64,000 nucleotides of DNA from NCBI GenBank assembly GCA_022652815.1, contig JALCRR010000001.1, positions 89,829 to 153,828 of the forward strand. Reading direction: 5' to 3'. Every line of letters starts with the position of its first letter. Within the stretch, counting starts at the first letter, position 1. This DNA is from Oscillibacter sp. GTDB taxonomy: Bacteria; Bacillota; Clostridia; Oscillospirales; Oscillospiraceae. A program made the translations under genes and the position numbers. The notes beneath the pieces are model-generated. The model saw only the letters and a list, made by a program, of their open reading frames with translations, ran no database searches and was not told where the DNA came from. This document shows, in pieces, positions 1 through 8,643 of the stretch.

Positions 1-258
1 GGCCGCGCCGCCGATGCGGTTGGCAAACCGACCGGGGGTTGCGCCCACACAGCCGTCGTGGGCTTCGTATTCCTCCGCCGTGTCGTAGCCCAAAACAACG
101 TCCGTGAGATGACCGCTGCGGTCGGGAACGCGCAGGGCATGCAGGGTGCAGCCGTAATCCAGAAATTCTGCGCAGGAGCCGTCGGTGTCAGCGATGCGCC
201 AGAGAGTGACCGCTTCGCCGCGCTTGGTTTTGCCAAAGGGCATCTGGGTAATCTCCAT
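1..258 (-). CDS. galM: Galactose mutarotase (aldose 1-epimerase), N-terminal fragment cut by window edge
   Basis: Only the first 86 codons are inside the window; the gene continues past base 1. The translation begins MEITQMPFGKTKRGE and runs through YGCTLHALRVPDRSG, VVLGYDTAEEY and GATPGRFANRI, which are the N-terminal beta strands and the substrate-pocket segment (N-R-I after the GR.A motif) of the GalM family. These enzymes interconvert alpha and beta anomers of aldohexoses in the cytoplasm. The start is ATG at 258, preceded on the minus strand by a GGAGGAAG ribosome site at about 266-273. It is divergent from the sugar ATPase gene, which suits a role in handling sugar released by the neighbouring phosphorylase. 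The catalytic Glu and His lie outside the window. Confidence 0.85.
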   Translation of the reverse strand, partial: MEITQMPFGKTKRGEAVTLWRIADTDGSCAEFLDYGCTLHALRVPDRSGHLTDVVLGYDTAEEYEAHDGCVGATPGRFANRIGGAA

Positions 259-417
259 GTTTTTTCTTCCTCCATCAGCGGCGTTTCACCGCAATTTCAT
301 GCAATATAATAGTATTGTAATCGGTTACCACCGGAGTTTCAAGCGAAATTGGGAAAAAAGAAAATTCCACAGGGCAAAATCACAAAAAACGGCGGTCAGA
401 TTTGATGAATCCGCAGA

Positions 418-446
418 TTTACAGGCACAAAAATGTGTGGTATCGT
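418..446 (+). promoter_or_regulatory. Candidate sigma-A promoter for the sugar ATPase gene
   Basis: TTTACA at 418-423 and TATCGT at 441-446 are separated by 17 bases. The match to consensus is moderate. The downstream operator at 463-476 would overlap early transcription, as in the lacI promoter at 7487-7536. Confidence 0.4.
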
Positions 447-462
447 TAAGTGAGGCAGTGTA

Positions 463-476
463 CTTAAACGATTTCG
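463..476 (-). promoter_or_regulatory. LacI-family operator, copy 1
   Basis: The minus strand reads CGAAATCGTTTAAG, matching CGAAAACGATTAAG at 7223-7236 and CGAAAACGTTTAAG at 7523-7536. An opposing imperfect half, ATCGTTAAG at 442-450, may make this a double site. The three copies lie in front of functionally related genes, which supports a shared regulator, most simply the LacI protein at 7583-8593. Confidence 0.6.
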
Positions 477-689
477 CTGCCCGAAAATTACCATCGGCGG
501 GGAAATGCCCGCCGCAGTTCAATCGGGCGTGTGACTCCACCTTTCTCACGCGTTCAGATCATGAAATGGAGGAAAAACATCCGTTTAACTCACGGTGCGG
601 CAGTGTGGAGACCTGCCGTAAAGCAGACCGGCTGAACACCGGCTGCAAGGCAGACCCTTGCGGAGGCAGATCTGCCAGAGTGATTGCTT

Positions 690-1880
690 ATGGCAACAGT
701 TTCACTGAAAAGCATCAAGAAGCTCTATCCCAACACCGAGGGCAAGAAAAAGAAGAAGGGCGAGGAGCCGGAGAAGAAGCACAATCTGCAAATCACGGAC
801 GAGGGCGTTCTGGCTGTGCAGGACTTCAATCTGGAAATCGCCGACAAGGAATTTGTCGTCCTGGTCGGTCCTTCCGGCTGCGGCAAGTCCACGACGCTGC
901 GCATGATCGCCGGTTTGGAGGAAATTTCCGGCGGCGAGCTGTACATCGACGGAAAGCTGATGAACGACGTGGCTCCCAAGGACCGCGACATCGCCATGGT
1001 TTTCCAGAACTATGCCCTCTATCCCCACATGACGGTCTATGAGAACATGGCCTTCTCCTTGAAGCTGAAAAAGACCCCCAAGGAGGAGATTGACCGCAAG
1101 GTGAAGGAAGCCGCCCAGATTCTGGACATTACCGAGTATCTGGACCGCAAGCCCAAGGCCTTGTCCGGCGGCCAGCGTCAGCGTGTGGCAATCGGCCGTG
1201 CCATTGTCCGGGACCCCAAGGTCTTTTTGATGGACGAACCTCTTTCCAATCTGGACGCCAAGCTGAGAAACCAGATGCGCGCGGAGATCATCAAGCTCCG
1301 CTCCCGCATTGATACAACCTTTATTTACGTCACCCATGACCAGACCGAGGCCATGACCCTGGGCGATCGCATCGTCATTATGAAGGACGGCGTCATCCAG
1401 CAGGTCGGCACTCCGCAGGAGGTGTTCAACCACCCCGCCAACGCCTTTGTCGCCGGCTTTATCGGCATGCCGCAGATGAACTTCTACGACGCCGAGCTGG
1501 TGCGTGAGGCCGACGGCAAGTACGCCGTCAATCTGGAAAATGCCCATGTGGTGCTCTCCGACGAGAAGCAGGCCAATCTGAAAGCCCACGACGTGGCACC
1601 CCAGTCCATTACGCTGGGCGTCCGTCCGGAGCATATCATGCTGGCCGGTTCCGGCACCCAGATGATCCACGGCGTGGTGGATGTGTCCGAGATGATGGGC
1701 TCCGCCGTACATCTGCATCTGCGCGCCTGCGGCCGCGATACCATCATCATCGTGCAGACCATGGATCTGCAGGGCGAGAACAATGTGGACTTCGGCATCG
1801 GCCAGCCCATCGAGTTCACGTTCGGCGGCAACGTGGCTCACGTATTCAGCAAGGAAACCGGCCGGAATCTGGAATTCTAA
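690..1880 (+). CDS. msmX: Sugar ABC transporter ATP-binding protein (MsmX/UgpC type)
   Basis: This 396-residue cytoplasmic ATPase powers carbohydrate ABC importers. Walker A GPSGCGKST is at residues 60-68, the Q-loop near 106, signature LSGGQ at 158-162, Walker B FLMDEP and switch histidine in THDQTEAMT; a C-terminal TOBE/MalK-type regulatory domain follows (about 240-396). A lysine-rich insertion (residues 14-38) lies between the first strands. The start is ATG at 690; a TTG two codons upstream has no better ribosome site, and the clear GGAGG is unusually far away (24 bases) at the edge of a leader stem. No permease gene adjoins it, while the operon at 8.6-12 kb has permeases but no ATPase, and both carry the same operator. 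As with known MsmX/MsiK proteins it probably serves several importers, including that one. Confidence 0.9.
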   Translation: MATVSLKSIKKLYPNTEGKKKKKGEEPEKKHNLQITDEGVLAVQDFNLEIADKEFVVLVGPSGCGKSTTLRMIAGLEEISGGELYIDGKLMNDVAPKDRDIAMVFQNYALYPHMTVYENMAFSLKLKKTPKEEIDRKVKEAAQILDITEYLDRKPKALSGGQRQRVAIGRAIVRDPKVFLMDEPLSNLDAKLRNQMRAEIIKLRSRIDTTFIYVTHDQTEAMTLGDRIVIMKDGVIQQVGTPQEVFNHPANAFVAGFIGMPQMNFYDAELVREADGKYAVNLENAHVVLSDEKQANLKAHDVAPQSITLGVRPEHIMLAGSGTQMIHGVVDVSEMMGSAVHLHLRACGRDTIIIVQTMDLQGENNVDFGIGQPIEFTFGGNVAHVFSKETGRNLEF

Positions 1881-1893
1881 AAGAACAACGAAT

Positions 1894-1930
1894 GGGGCCG
1901 GACAACTTCGTCCGGCCCCTGTTTTGCTTT
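1894..1930 (+). terminator. Rho-independent terminator after the ATPase gene
   Basis: GGGGCCGGAC at 1894-1903 pairs perfectly with GTCCGGCCCC at 1910-1919, followed by TGTTTTGCTTTT. It lies 13 bases after the ATPase stop codon. Confidence 0.85.
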
Positions 1931-1950
1931 TGCCAAGGAAGGAGAACACC

Positions 1951-2589
1951 ATGACGCCAAAAGAAATTGGAAACGCCGCACTTGCGGCGCTGGAGCGGAT
2001 TGCCGACTGGTGCATCGTCAGCGCCTTTTTCCTGCTGTGCTGCGTGCCCGTGGTCACGGCGGGAAGTGCCTGCGCGTCCCTTTACGACACGGCGGCGCGG
2101 TACTTTCTGTCCCGGCACGGCAGTCTGAAAACCACCTTTTTCGCGTCCTTTCGCCGCAACTGGAAGCAGGGCATCCCCCTGTCGCTGCTGCTTGCCGCGG
2201 CGGGAATTCTCGTGAGCGCGTACCTCTATCTGGGGGAAACTTACGCGCTCTCCGGCGGGTACGCGGTGGTTTACTGGCTGGTGGTGGCGGTGGTGTCGGC
2301 GGTGGCGTTCGGCGTACTGGCGTGGGCGTTTCCGCTGCTTTCCCGGTTTGACCAAAAGACCGGCGCCATCTTAAAGGCGGCGTTCGCGCTGGCGGTGGGT
2401 GATCCGCTGCGGACGCTTGGCCTGCTTGTCATGCTGGCCGTGTGCGGCTTTGCCTGCCGCTGCGTGCCGATGCTCCTATTTTTGCTGCCGGGCATCTACG
2501 CCCAGCTTGCCGGACGTTTGCAGGAGCCGATTCTGGAAAAGCACACCGCACCGGGGGAGCGTCCCACCTGGGCGGAGGACGAGGAGTAA
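1951..2589 (+). CDS. YesL-like DUF624 membrane protein
   Basis: The protein has 212 residues and about five hydrophobic segments. The N-terminal region (residues 1-60: IADWCIVSAFFLLCCVPVVTAG, then S-ASLYD-AARYFLS) carries the signature of the DUF624/YesL family, small membrane proteins often encoded beside carbohydrate ABC transporter genes. Their molecular role is not established. The start is ATG at 1951 with AAGGAGG just upstream. It follows the ATPase gene terminator, so its expression may depend on read-through. The acidic tail ends PTWAEDEE. Confidence 0.75.
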   Translation: MTPKEIGNAALAALERIADWCIVSAFFLLCCVPVVTAGSACASLYDTAARYFLSRHGSLKTTFFASFRRNWKQGIPLSLLLAAAGILVSAYLYLGETYALSGGYAVVYWLVVAVVSAVAFGVLAWAFPLLSRFDQKTGAILKAAFALAVGDPLRTLGLLVMLAVCGFACRCVPMLLFLLPGIYAQLAGRLQEPILEKHTAPGERPTWAEDEE

Positions 2590-2609
2590 GATGCAGGAGG
2601 GGAATCTCT

Positions 2610-3047
2610 ATGAAAATTGCGATTCTTGACAAGGCGGACTATCCGCAGGCACTGCAATTTGTGTTTCGCGTGTTTTTGGAATATGAGGCGCCGGACTACC
2701 CGCCCTGTGGCGTGGAGACGTTCCGCAAATCCGTCCTGGAAAATCAAGCGTATCAGGACAGCCTGACCATCTACGGCGCCTACGATGGCGCCCGGCTCGT
2801 GGGCGTGATCGCCACCCGGAACGGCGGATGCCACATTGCGCTCTTTTTCGTGGACGGCAGCTACCATAGAAGGGGCATCGGCAAGCTACTCTTTGCGAAA
2901 GTCGTCAGCGATTGCGAAGGCGGAACGATCACGGTCAACGCCTCGCCCTATGCCACGGAGGTGTATCATCATCTGGGCTTTGTCGACACGGACACCGAGC
3001 AAATGACGGACGGCATGCGCTACACGCCCATGCAATACGAACGGTGA
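2610..3047 (+). CDS. GNAT-family N-acetyltransferase
   Basis: A 145-residue single-domain GNAT enzyme. The acetyl-CoA pyrophosphate-binding loop is HRRGIGKLL (motif A, about residues 88-96), preceded by the strand IALFFVDGSY; motif B follows with ATEVYHHLGF. The family moves an acetyl group from acetyl-CoA to an amine; the substrate cannot be told from sequence. The start is ATG at 2610, with AGGAGGGG eight bases upstream, 20 bases after the YesL-like gene, so the two are probably co-transcribed. Confidence 0.85.
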   Translation: MKIAILDKADYPQALQFVFRVFLEYEAPDYPPCGVETFRKSVLENQAYQDSLTIYGAYDGARLVGVIATRNGGCHIALFFVDGSYHRRGIGKLLFAKVVSDCEGGTITVNASPYATEVYHHLGFVDTDTEQMTDGMRYTPMQYER

Positions 3048-3130
3048 GATAATTCCCCGCCTGTGCGCCAAAGGCACACGCGGCGAACTTGATCGGAGCT
3101 TGACAACGCGGAATTTGATGGAGGGAAAAC

Positions 3131-3556
3131 ATGAAAAAGATCATAACCACGTTACTATTGGTGATTGCTGTCTGCGGATTGGTGGGATGCGGAGAAAAAA
3201 CGGCGTCTGAGGTAAAAATAGATTACGGTAATTCTACGCTCTATTCGGAAGAAGATATGGATGAAGCAATCGATCAGATTAAAGCTGAATTCAACACATG
3301 GGACGGATGCGAACTTCACAGTATTTCTTATGGCTCAGACGATGATTCCAATTCCGAAAACATCGCGTGGATGAACGATTTGAAAGACGGCGAATCCAGC
3401 GAGCCGTTCACGCAATGCATCCTGTTCAAAAGCGATTTCCACTCACCTAAGAAAGGCGGCGGAGCGTGGGAAGCAGATGAGGAGTATACGGACTGGCAAT
3501 GGTGGCTTGCTCGCTGCGACGGAGGCACCTGGGAACTGATGACATGGGGCTATTGA
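3131..3556 (+). CDS. Small putative lipoprotein of unknown function
   Basis: The 141-residue product starts with a lipoprotein signal peptide: KK, hydrophobic TTLLLVIAVCGLV, and lipobox LVGC with Cys19-20. The mature part is acidic and aromatic-rich (YTDWQWWLARCDGGTWELMTWGY at the end is notable for five Trp), has two further Cys residues and no recognised domain. It is predicted to be anchored on the outer face of the membrane. ATG 3131 has GGAGGG seven bases upstream. Codon use is more AT-rich than in neighbouring genes, hinting at a separate origin. Confidence 0.7.
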   Translation: MKKIITTLLLVIAVCGLVGCGEKTASEVKIDYGNSTLYSEEDMDEAIDQIKAEFNTWDGCELHSISYGSDDDSNSENIAWMNDLKDGESSEPFTQCILFKSDFHSPKKGGGAWEADEEYTDWQWWLARCDGGTWELMTWGY

Positions 3557-3602
3557 CGCAGTTAACCTCCTGTTAACAGGCGAAGCGCCTTTGCCATGGA
3601 AG

Positions 3603-3622
3603 ATGCGGGGAAATCCCCGCAT
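3603..3622. repeat. Perfect stem-loop after the lipoprotein gene
   Basis: ATGCGGGG, loop AAAT, CCCCGCAT form a perfect 8-bp hairpin. No T-tract follows, so a terminator function is uncertain. Confidence 0.5.
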
Positions 3623-3720
3623 GTTCCGACCATCAAAAACCCAACTTGAAAAGACAGCAAGAAAAGTCGAGAATTATTTTGCTCCTTGCGCGATAATAGC
3701 TCCTGTCAGGGGGGATCAAC

Positions 3721-4602
3721 GTGACGGAAAAGATTTTGGCGGTACAGCGGATGCAGGATTATATCGCAGCGCATCTTACTGACCGAATTACCTTGTGCGA
3801 CCTGTCCGAGGCGGCTCGGTTTTCTCCTTTTTATTGCGCGCGCATTTTTAAGGAGCTGACGGGGCTTGCACCGGCTGATTACATCAGGCGGTTTCGGCTG
3901 TCTCAATCCGCGCTGCGTCTGCGGGACGAAAAATGCAAGGTGATCGATCTGGCCTACGATACCGGCTACGACAGTGTGGACGGTTATCAGCGGGCATTTC
4001 AGAATGAATTTGGCTGCAATCCCCGCAAGTACGCCCAATCGCCCATTCCACTCCCGCTGTTTACCCCCTATGGCGTGAAGTTTCGAACGTTGTGGAAGGA
4101 GACACAAACCATGAAGAATACGGCAAATGTTTTTATTCAGGTGATCGACAAGCCGGAGCGCAAGGTCATCATCAAGCGGGGCATCAAGGCCAGCGAATAC
4201 TGGGATTACTGCCAGGAGGTGGGCTGCAATGTCTGGGGCATCCTGACCAGCATGAAGTCCCTTTGCGGCGAGCCGGTCTGCCTGTGGCTGCCGGAAGCTT
4301 ACCGCCCGCAGGGCACCTCGGAGTACGTGCAGGGCGTGGAAGTGACCTGCGAGGATCCCGGCGTGATCCCCGACGGCTTTGACGTCGTGACCCTGCCGGC
4401 GGCAAAATATCTGATGTTCCAGGGCGAACCCTTTGGCGAGGAGGACTACTGCGAAGCCATCGAGGCCGTGGAATCCTCCATGGAGCGGTACGACCCGTCC
4501 GTCATCGGCTACGCCTGGGACGAGACGAATCCCCGCATCCAGCTGGAACCTCGCGGCGAGCGGGGCTACATCGAGCTGAAAGCCGTTCGGCCTCTGGCAT
4601 AA
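3721..4602 (+). CDS. AraC-family regulator with GyrI-like effector domain
   Basis: Residues 1-105 form the double helix-turn-helix of AraC/XylS proteins (MQDYIAAHLTDRITL, then FKELTGLAPADYIRRFRL, and the second helix-turn-helix ending FGCNPRKYA). Residues 130-293 form a GyrI/Rob-type ligand domain with the usual end (ERGYIELKAVRPL). Such proteins are cytoplasmic activators that respond to small hydrophobic or amphipathic ligands and often control multidrug exporters. The start is GTG at 3721, chosen because GGGGGG lies seven bases upstream and the protein then begins directly at the HTH. It is a single-gene unit; no exporter is adjacent on this side. Confidence 0.88.
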   Translation: MTEKILAVQRMQDYIAAHLTDRITLCDLSEAARFSPFYCARIFKELTGLAPADYIRRFRLSQSALRLRDEKCKVIDLAYDTGYDSVDGYQRAFQNEFGCNPRKYAQSPIPLPLFTPYGVKFRTLWKETQTMKNTANVFIQVIDKPERKVIIKRGIKASEYWDYCQEVGCNVWGILTSMKSLCGEPVCLWLPEAYRPQGTSEYVQGVEVTCEDPGVIPDGFDVVTLPAAKYLMFQGEPFGEEDYCEAIEAVESSMERYDPSVIGYAWDETNPRIQLEPRGERGYIELKAVRPLA

Positions 4603-4686
4603 ATCCGGCCTTTCTGCCGGAGTCGCTGAGAGCACCCGCAAACAGCAGCACCCGTAAGATTGCGATTCTACAAACCGCATCAAAAG

Positions 4687-4716
4687 AGGGCGTCACCGCA
4701 AAAACGGTGACGCCCT
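4687..4716. terminator. Bidirectional hairpin between convergent genes
   Basis: AGGGCGTCACCG at 4687-4698 pairs with CGGTGACGCCCT at 4705-4716 (12 bp, loop CAAAAA). On the minus strand it is followed by CTTTTG, on the plus strand by a weak T-rich run. It lies between the AraC gene and the convergent phosphorylase gene. Confidence 0.65.
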
Positions 4717-4732
4717 GTCAGTATTTTCTTGT

Positions 4733-4762
4733 GAGCGCGGCATTTTGCCGCGCTCTTTTTTT
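4733..4762 (+). terminator. Strong rho-independent terminator
   Basis: GAGCGCGGC at 4733-4741, loop ATTTT, GCCGCGCTC at 4747-4755, then seven T. It ends rightward transcription just at the stop codon of the convergent phosphorylase gene. Confidence 0.88.
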
Positions 4763-7196
4763 ATCCCATGGTAACTGTGACGTCCGCTACTTCCCCGGCA
4801 GGCAGCACCGGCAACACGCCGCCGGTAATCGTTTTGCCGTTCATAGCAAGGGAAACCACGCCCTTTTCCACACCTGCGGCGTTGTCCACCGTGATGCGGT
4901 ACGTTGCGCCGCGATACGTGCGGCTGACGGTGAACCCCTTCCAGCTTGCGGGAATGCAGGGGTCAATCCGCAGTCCGTCCAGTGTGGGCTGAATGCCCAG
5001 AATGTACTGGGAGATGTTGGTGAACGTCCACGCGGCGGTGCCGGTCAGCCAGCTGTTTTTGCCCTCGCCAAAGGTGGGCGCATCACGTCCGGCCACCATC
5101 TGGCAGTAGGCGTACGGCTCCGTGCGGTGAATCTCGCCGATATCCTCCAGATAGACCGGGCAGGTCTTTTTGAAGATTTCAAATGCCCGCGTGCCGTGAC
5201 CCAGCACCGTCTCGGCGCAGCTGACCCACGGGTTGTTGTGGCAGAAAATGCCCGCGTTTTCCTTGTAGCCGGGGGGGTAGGAGCTGATCTCGCCCAGCTC
5301 CGTGTGGTACTCCGTATAGGCGGGCTGCAGCAGGACGATGCCGTACTTGCTGTCCAGCTTTTCCTGCACGCTGCGCAGCGCCGTCTCCGCCTGCCCGGAA
5401 TCCTTGCCGATGCCGGCCATGACGCACATGCCCTGGGGCTCAATGAAAATCTGCCCCTCTTTGCATTCCCTGCTGCCTACGGGGTTGCCGAAGGCGTCGT
5501 AGGCGCGGCGGAACCATGCGCCGTCCCAGCCGGCGGAAAGGGCGGCACGCTCCATAGCGGCGACTTCCGTCTCTGCGTCCGCCGCCTCATCGTCAAGACC
5601 TAAATGGCGGCACAGGTCCGCGTACTCCCGGCCATATTTGACGAACATGCCCGCGATGAAGACGCTCTCGGCCACCGGCCCTTCCGACGGGCCGAAGGTC
5701 TGAAAGCTCTCGCCGGGCTCGGTGGAAAAGCAGTTGAGGTTCAGACAGTCGTTCCAGTCCGCACGGCCAATCAGCGGCAGACCGTGGGGACCCTTGTGGG
5801 TCACGGTGTAGCGGAAGGAGCGGCGCAGATGCTCCAGCAGGGGAGCGGCTGCGGATTCGTCGTTGTCAAAGGCGCAGGGCTCCTGCAAAATCGAGAAATC
5901 GCCCGTTTCCCGCAGATAGGCGCCCACCGCCGCAATCAGCCACAGCGGATCGTCGTTAAAGCCGCTGCCCACGTCCAGATTGCCCCGCTTGGTCAAGGGC
6001 TGATACTGGTGATAGGCGCTGCCGTCGGGGAACTGGGTGGCGGCGATGTCCAGAATCCGCTCCCGGGCACGCTGGGGAATCAGATGGACAAAGCCCAGCA
6101 GGTCCTGGCAGGAATCCCGGAAGCCCATGCCCCGTCCCAGACCGCTTTCGTAGTAGCTGGCGGAGCGGCTCATGTTGAACGTGACCATGCACTGGTACTG
6201 GTTCCAGATGTTCACCACCCGGTTAAGCTTTTTGTCCCCCGTCTCCACGGAGAACTTCCCCAGAAGTCCCGTCCAGTAGTCCCACAGCTCCGCCATGGCG
6301 GTGTCAAACTGCGCATCGGTCTGGAACTTTGCCAAAAGCGCATCGGCAGGCGCTTTGTTGATGACGCCGGGGGCGGAGAATTTCTCCTCCTGCTTATTTT
6401 CGCAGTAGCCCAGCGTGAAGAGGAAGCTGCGCTTCTCACCGGCCTCCAGTTCCACATGCAGGTGGTGGCTGCCGATGGGTGCCCAGCCGTGGGCGATGGA
6501 GTTGCGGCTCTTGCCCTCCAACACGGCGGCGGGATCGCCGAAGCCGCGCATGGCGCCGCAGAAAGCGTCCCGGCTGGTGTCAAAGCCGGCCACCGGCGCA
6601 TTGACGGAGTAGACGGCGTAGTGGTTGCGCCGCTCCCGGTATTCGGTCTTGTGATAGATGGTGCTGCCCGCAACCTCCACCTCGCCGATGGAGAAGTTGC
6701 GCTGGAAGTTGGTCATGTCGTCCATGGCGTTCCACAGGCAGAACTCCACCAGAGAGAATACGTCCAGCACTTTGCGAGTGCTGCCCTCGTTGGTGATGGT
6801 CAGCCGGGTCACCTCACAGGGTGAGCCCATGGGCACCAGCACCTCCTGCCGGGCGCGCACGCCATTTCTACTGCCCTCCAGCACGGTGTAGCCCATGCCG
6901 TGACGGCAGGAGTAGGAATCCAGCGCTGTCCGGGTGGGCAAAAAGCCGGGGTTCCAGACGGTGTCGCCGTCCTTGATATAGCAGTAGTGCCCGTTGACGT
7001 CCCCCGGGCAGTCGTTGTAGCGGTAGCGGGTCAGGCGCAGGAGCTTGGCGTCCTTGTAAAAGCTGTATCCGCCGCCAGTGTTGGAAATCAGCGAGAAGAA
7101 TTCCTCATTACCCAGATAGTTGATCCAGGGCAGGGGAGTCTCCGGTGTTGTCATCACATATTCCCGGCGCAGATCGTCAAAATGTCCGTATTTCAT
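4761..7196 (-). CDS. GH94 cellobiose phosphorylase
   Basis: The 811-residue protein has the full length typical of cellobiose phosphorylases. It begins with the beta-sandwich domain (MKYGHFDD, then [23 protein letters not shown]), followed by the alpha/alpha barrel with [24 protein letters not shown] and [10 protein letters not shown], where the Asp of DWND is the general acid of GH94. Near the C-terminus [10 protein letters not shown] and GTAAWTF complete the phosphate and substrate pocket. The family splits cellobiose or a related beta-glucoside with phosphate to glucose 1-phosphate and glucose in the cytoplasm, saving ATP. Cellobiose is the best guess; other beta-linked disaccharides cannot be excluded. 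The start is ATG at 7196. A promoter and LacI-type operator lie upstream at 7223-7290. Confidence 0.9.
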   Translation of the reverse strand: MKYGHFDDLRREYVMTTPETPLPWINYLGNEEFFSLISNTGGGYSFYKDAKLLRLTRYRYNDCPGDVNGHYCYIKDGDTVWNPGFLPTRTALDSYSCRHGMGYTVLEGSRNGVRARQEVLVPMGSPCEVTRLTITNEGSTRKVLDVFSLVEFCLWNAMDDMTNFQRNFSIGEVEVAGSTIYHKTEYRERRNHYAVYSVNAPVAGFDTSRDAFCGAMRGFGDPAAVLEGKSRNSIAHGWAPIGSHHLHVELEAGEKRSFLFTLGYCENKQEEKFSAPGVINKAPADALLAKFQTDAQFDTAMAELWDYWTGLLGKFSVETGDKKLNRVVNIWNQYQCMVTFNMSRSASYYESGLGRGMGFRDSCQDLLGFVHLIPQRARERILDIAATQFPDGSAYHQYQPLTKRGNLDVGSGFNDDPLWLIAAVGAYLRETGDFSILQEPCAFDNDESAAAPLLEHLRRSFRYTVTHKGPHGLPLIGRADWNDCLNLNCFSTEPGESFQTFGPSEGPVAESVFIAGMFVKYGREYADLCRHLGLDDEAADAETEVAAMERAALSAGWDGAWFRRAYDAFGNPVGSRECKEGQIFIEPQGMCVMAGIGKDSGQAETALRSVQEKLDSKYGIVLLQPAYTEYHTELGEISSYPPGYKENAGIFCHNNPWVSCAETVLGHGTRAFEIFKKTCPVYLEDIGEIHRTEPYAYCQMVAGRDAPTFGEGKNSWLTGTAAWTFTNISQYILGIQPTLDGLRIDPCIPASWKGFTVSRTYRGATYRITVDNAAGVEKGVVSLAMNGKTITGGVLPVLPAGEVADVTVTMG

Positions 7197-7222
7197 AAAT
7201 CCACCAGCCTTTGAGAGTTGAG

Positions 7223-7236
7223 CGAAAACGATTAAG
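7223..7236 (+). promoter_or_regulatory. LacI-family operator, copy 2 (phosphorylase gene)
   Basis: CGAAAACGATTAAG lies between the predicted phosphorylase promoter (minus strand, 7262-7290) and its start codon. It differs by one base from the lacI copy at 7523-7536. A bound repressor here would block elongation. Confidence 0.65.
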
Positions 7237-7261
7237 CGGAAAATTGCTTCTTAATAATACA

Positions 7262-7290
7262 AATTTAGCGGATGACCTGCCGAAATGCAA
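7262..7290 (-). promoter_or_regulatory. Candidate promoter of the phosphorylase gene
   Basis: On the minus strand TTGCAT (7290-7285), a 17-base spacer and TAAATT (7267-7262). The surrounding 7200-7560 interval is distinctly AT-rich. The start codon lies about 60 bases downstream and the operator copy 2 lies in between. Confidence 0.55.
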
Positions 7291-7486
7291 GACAAATATT
7301 TGAAAAGATTTTGGGAAAATATGCAAAAATACAAAAAACGATAACTTTTACACAAACTTAAGGCAATGAAAGCAAAAACTTTGCAGAAAATAAAAAACAA
7401 AAAAACGCGGAATAAGCATAATGCACAAAATTCACAAAAGAGTTTTAGCAAAACGGTAAAAGTTAGAAAAACTGCCAAAAAACCTC

Positions 7487-7536
7487 TTGCAAATGGCGCA
7501 AAACCGACGTATGCTAAAGCTACGAAAACGTTTAAG
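7487..7536 (+). promoter_or_regulatory. lacI promoter with overlapping operator, copy 3
   Basis: TTGCAA at 7487-7492, a 17-base spacer, TATGCT at 7510-7515, then operator CGAAAACGTTTAAG at 7523-7536 with the central palindrome AAACGTTT. The placement over the transcription start suggests autorepression. A separate perfect inverted repeat, CCTTGA-CAAT-TCAAGG (7550-7565), lies just before the ribosome site. The 7197-7582 interval has no gene. Confidence 0.6.
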
Positions 7537-7582
7537 AAATAGCGCGAATCCTTGACAATTCAAGGATTTCGGAGGTGAGGGC

Positions 7583-8593
7583 ATGGTTTCCATTAAAGAT
7601 ATATCCGCTGCCTGCGGCGTCTCCACGGCGACAGTCAGCAAGGCGCTGAACGGCGCCCACGACGTCAGCGAGGAAACGCGGGAGCGCATCTGCGCCGCAG
7701 CGGAGGAGATGGGATACCGACCCAACGCCGCCGCCCGTTCGCTCAAGACAAAGCGTACTTATGATATCGGCGTCCTCTTCAAGGACGAGGCCGGCAGCGG
7801 CTTGACCCACGAGTATTTCTCCGCGGTGCTGGAGGGCTTCAAGAACGAGGCCGAATCCAAGGGCTTTGACATTACCTTCATCAACACCAACAACGAGACC
7901 ATGAGCTATCTCGACCACTGCGTGTACCGCAATGTGGATGGCGTAGCCATTGTGTGCGCCCCGTTTGCCGATCCCAAGGTGCTGGAGCTGGCTAAGAGCA
8001 ATTTGCCGGTGGTGACCATCGACTATGTGTTCAACGGCAAGACGGCGGTGCTGTCCGACAACCTGCAGGGCATCACGGATTTGTTCCGGCATGTTTACTC
8101 GCTGGGCCACCGGAAAATCGCCTATATCCACGGCGCACCCTCCGGCGTAACCGAAACCCGTACCGTTGGCTTTTACCGGGCGGCGGAAGAGGCACATCTG
8201 GAAATTCCCGATGCCTATGTCCGCGAAGGCGTGTTCCACGATCCCGCCACCTGCGCCCGCATCACGGCAGAGCTACTGAATTTGAAGGACCCACCCACCT
8301 GCATTCTCTTTCCCGATGACTTCTCCGCACTGGGCGGCATCCGGGAAATCCGCCAAAAGGGTCTGCGCATTCCCGAGGACATCTCCGTGGCCGGCTACGA
8401 CGGCATCCACATGTCACAGGTGTTGGATCCCCCGCTGACCACGCTGCACCAGAAAACCCGCACCATGGGTGCGGCGGCTGCCCGGCAGCTGATCGAGCAG
8501 ATCGAGCATCCCAAGACCACGCTGGCCCGCACCACGGTGATCGGCGGCGATCTGTGGGAGGGAAAGAGCGTAGCACCCCTAAAATCCAAGTGA
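7583..8593 (+). CDS. LacI-family transcriptional repressor
   Basis: 336 residues. The N-terminal helix-turn-helix (residues 4-25, IKDISAACGVSTATVSKALNG) and hinge helix (about 46-58, PNAAARSLKTK) are followed by a periplasmic-binding-protein-like effector domain with LGHRKIAYIHG, DDFSALGGIREI and the closing segment PLTTLHQKTRTMGAAA. It is a cytoplasmic repressor, probably released by a sugar. ATG 7583 has GGAGG eight bases upstream. The solute-binding protein gene starts 50 bases later on the same strand, so lacI is probably first in the importer operon. The shared operators at 463, 7223 and 7523 make the importer, the shared ATPase and the phosphorylase its likely targets. Confidence 0.9.
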   Translation: MVSIKDISAACGVSTATVSKALNGAHDVSEETRERICAAAEEMGYRPNAAARSLKTKRTYDIGVLFKDEAGSGLTHEYFSAVLEGFKNEAESKGFDITFINTNNETMSYLDHCVYRNVDGVAIVCAPFADPKVLELAKSNLPVVTIDYVFNGKTAVLSDNLQGITDLFRHVYSLGHRKIAYIHGAPSGVTETRTVGFYRAAEEAHLEIPDAYVREGVFHDPATCARITAELLNLKDPPTCILFPDDFSALGGIREIRQKGLRIPEDISVAGYDGIHMSQVLDPPLTTLHQKTRTMGAAAARQLIEQIEHPKTTLARTTVIGGDLWEGKSVAPLKSK

Positions 8594-8594
8594 C

Positions 8595-8609
8595 TAACCG
8601 AACAGGTTA
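8595..8609. repeat. Short inverted repeat between lacI and solute-binding gene
   Basis: TAACC, five bases, GGTTA lies just after the lacI stop. It could be a weak hairpin or an additional operator; GGTTAC also occurs near 325 in front of galM. Confidence 0.35.
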
Positions 8610-8643
8610 CGATAAATCCCGCACAATATGATAAGGAGGACTC

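Larger units (their letters stand above)
259..689. other. Divergent intergenic region between galM and sugar ATPase gene
   Basis: This 431-base stretch holds no convincing gene. It contains the galM ribosome site, a candidate promoter for the rightward ATPase gene (418-446), a LacI-type operator (463-476) with an opposing imperfect copy at 442-450, and a leader (about 545-680) with several stems: CGGCAG with CTGCCG near 599-620, CCGG with CCGG near 629-643, and GGCAGATCTGCC near 666-677. The leader does not match a riboswitch class that I can recognise by eye. Confidence 0.6.

Noticed and set aside
540..689. Known riboswitch in the sugar ATPase leader
   Set aside because: I could not match the stems to any class I know, so it is recorded only as a structured leader.
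702..2057. 451-codon open frame on the minus strand opposite the sugar ATPase gene
   Set aside because: It is the antisense of a clearly real ABC ATPase gene, His/Gly/Leu-rich without a family match; an effect of codon bias.
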